A stretch of DNA of 31,406 nt from Conoideocrella luteorostrata. Lineage: Eukaryota > Ascomycota > Sordariomycetes > Hypocreales > Clavicipitaceae. The stretch spans positions 1-31,406 of the forward strand of contig JASWJB010000418.1 of NCBI GenBank assembly GCA_032433595.1, in the 5' to 3' direction. The position numbers and the translations under genes are program-made. Below, one piece after another: positions 31,399 through 31,406 of this stretch (the stretch's first letter is position 1; each line of letters begins with the position of its first letter). A model generated the notes under the pieces. It ran no database searches. It had not been told where the DNA came from and saw only the letters and a program-made list of their open reading frames with translations.

Positions 31399-31406
31399 CA
31401 AAAAAA

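Larger units (their letters stand above)
28027..31406. other. Terminal region, no gene firmly supported
   Basis: About 3.4 kb. The first few hundred bases should be the sft2 promoter and leader. TACTCCGTA occurs at 28799-28807 and 30855-30863, with a TACGGAG at 29625-29631. There is a threefold GGGAGTC repeat (near 28750-28770) and GATG microsatellites at 30504-30556. A short minus-strand stretch at 29413-29460 resembles the start of an aldo/keto reductase, but no continuation is found. The region ends in T10A10 plus more A. Confidence 0.55.

Noticed and set aside
1..31406. Transposon, CRISPR-like array or secondary-metabolite cluster
   Set aside because: No transposase or reverse transcriptase motifs, no regularly spaced repeats with spacers, and no PKS/NRPS/P450 genes are visible.

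Overview
The window looks like nuclear DNA of a filamentous ascomycete, most likely a sordariomycete and probably Hypocreales. The evidence is short GT-AG introns (62-167 nt, one of 329 nt) with fungal CTAAC/CTGAC-type branch sites, protein sequences typical of that group, an intron-bearing tRNA-Arg, and many copies of the 9-mer TACTCCGTA between genes. The lineage is inferred from recognition, not from a search. The first bases are a T15 run and the last are T10A10 plus more A, so the window may be a whole contig broken at homopolymers.

Layout. 1521-3460 (-) encodes the splicing factor Prp31 in two exons. 3796-5850 (+) encodes the splicing factor Clf1 (crooked-neck type). The two are head to head and share a 335-bp promoter. 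A tRNA-Arg(ACG) with a 22-nt intron lies at 6217-6310. 6632-7492 (-) is an intronless fungal protein of unknown function with an internal duplication. 9884-12007 (-) is a 707-residue charged, Arg/Ser-rich glycine-zipper protein of the kind labelled DUF3824. 14587-15264 (+) is a three-exon gene for a small GPI-anchored Ser/Thr/Gly-rich surface protein, reconstructed here by splicing. 17026-19450 (-) is a two-exon La-motif (LARP1/Sro9-like) RNA-binding protein. 26818-28026 (-) is a four-exon gene for the Golgi membrane protein Sft2, also reconstructed by splicing.

The rest is gene-poor: 1-1520, 7493-9883, 12008-14586, 15265-17025, about 7.4 kb at 19451-26817, and 28027-31406. These stretches hold poly(dA:dT) tracts, microsatellites, small palindromes and the TACTCCGTA repeats, but no further gene that I can defend. 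I see no transposase, reverse transcriptase, secondary-metabolite enzyme or CRISPR-like array.

Functionally the genes are housekeeping: two spliceosome subunits (tri-snRNP and NineTeen complex) with a shared promoter, a translation-linked RNA-binding protein, a vesicle-trafficking protein, a tRNA, one cell-surface protein and two poorly characterised fungal proteins. Nothing ties them into one pathway beyond the Prp31/Clf1 pair. I did not find a convincing new system. The most noteworthy signals are the intergenic TACTCCGTA family, the shared splicing-factor promoter with its repeated CTAATCA motif, and the duplicated-domain protein of unknown function.
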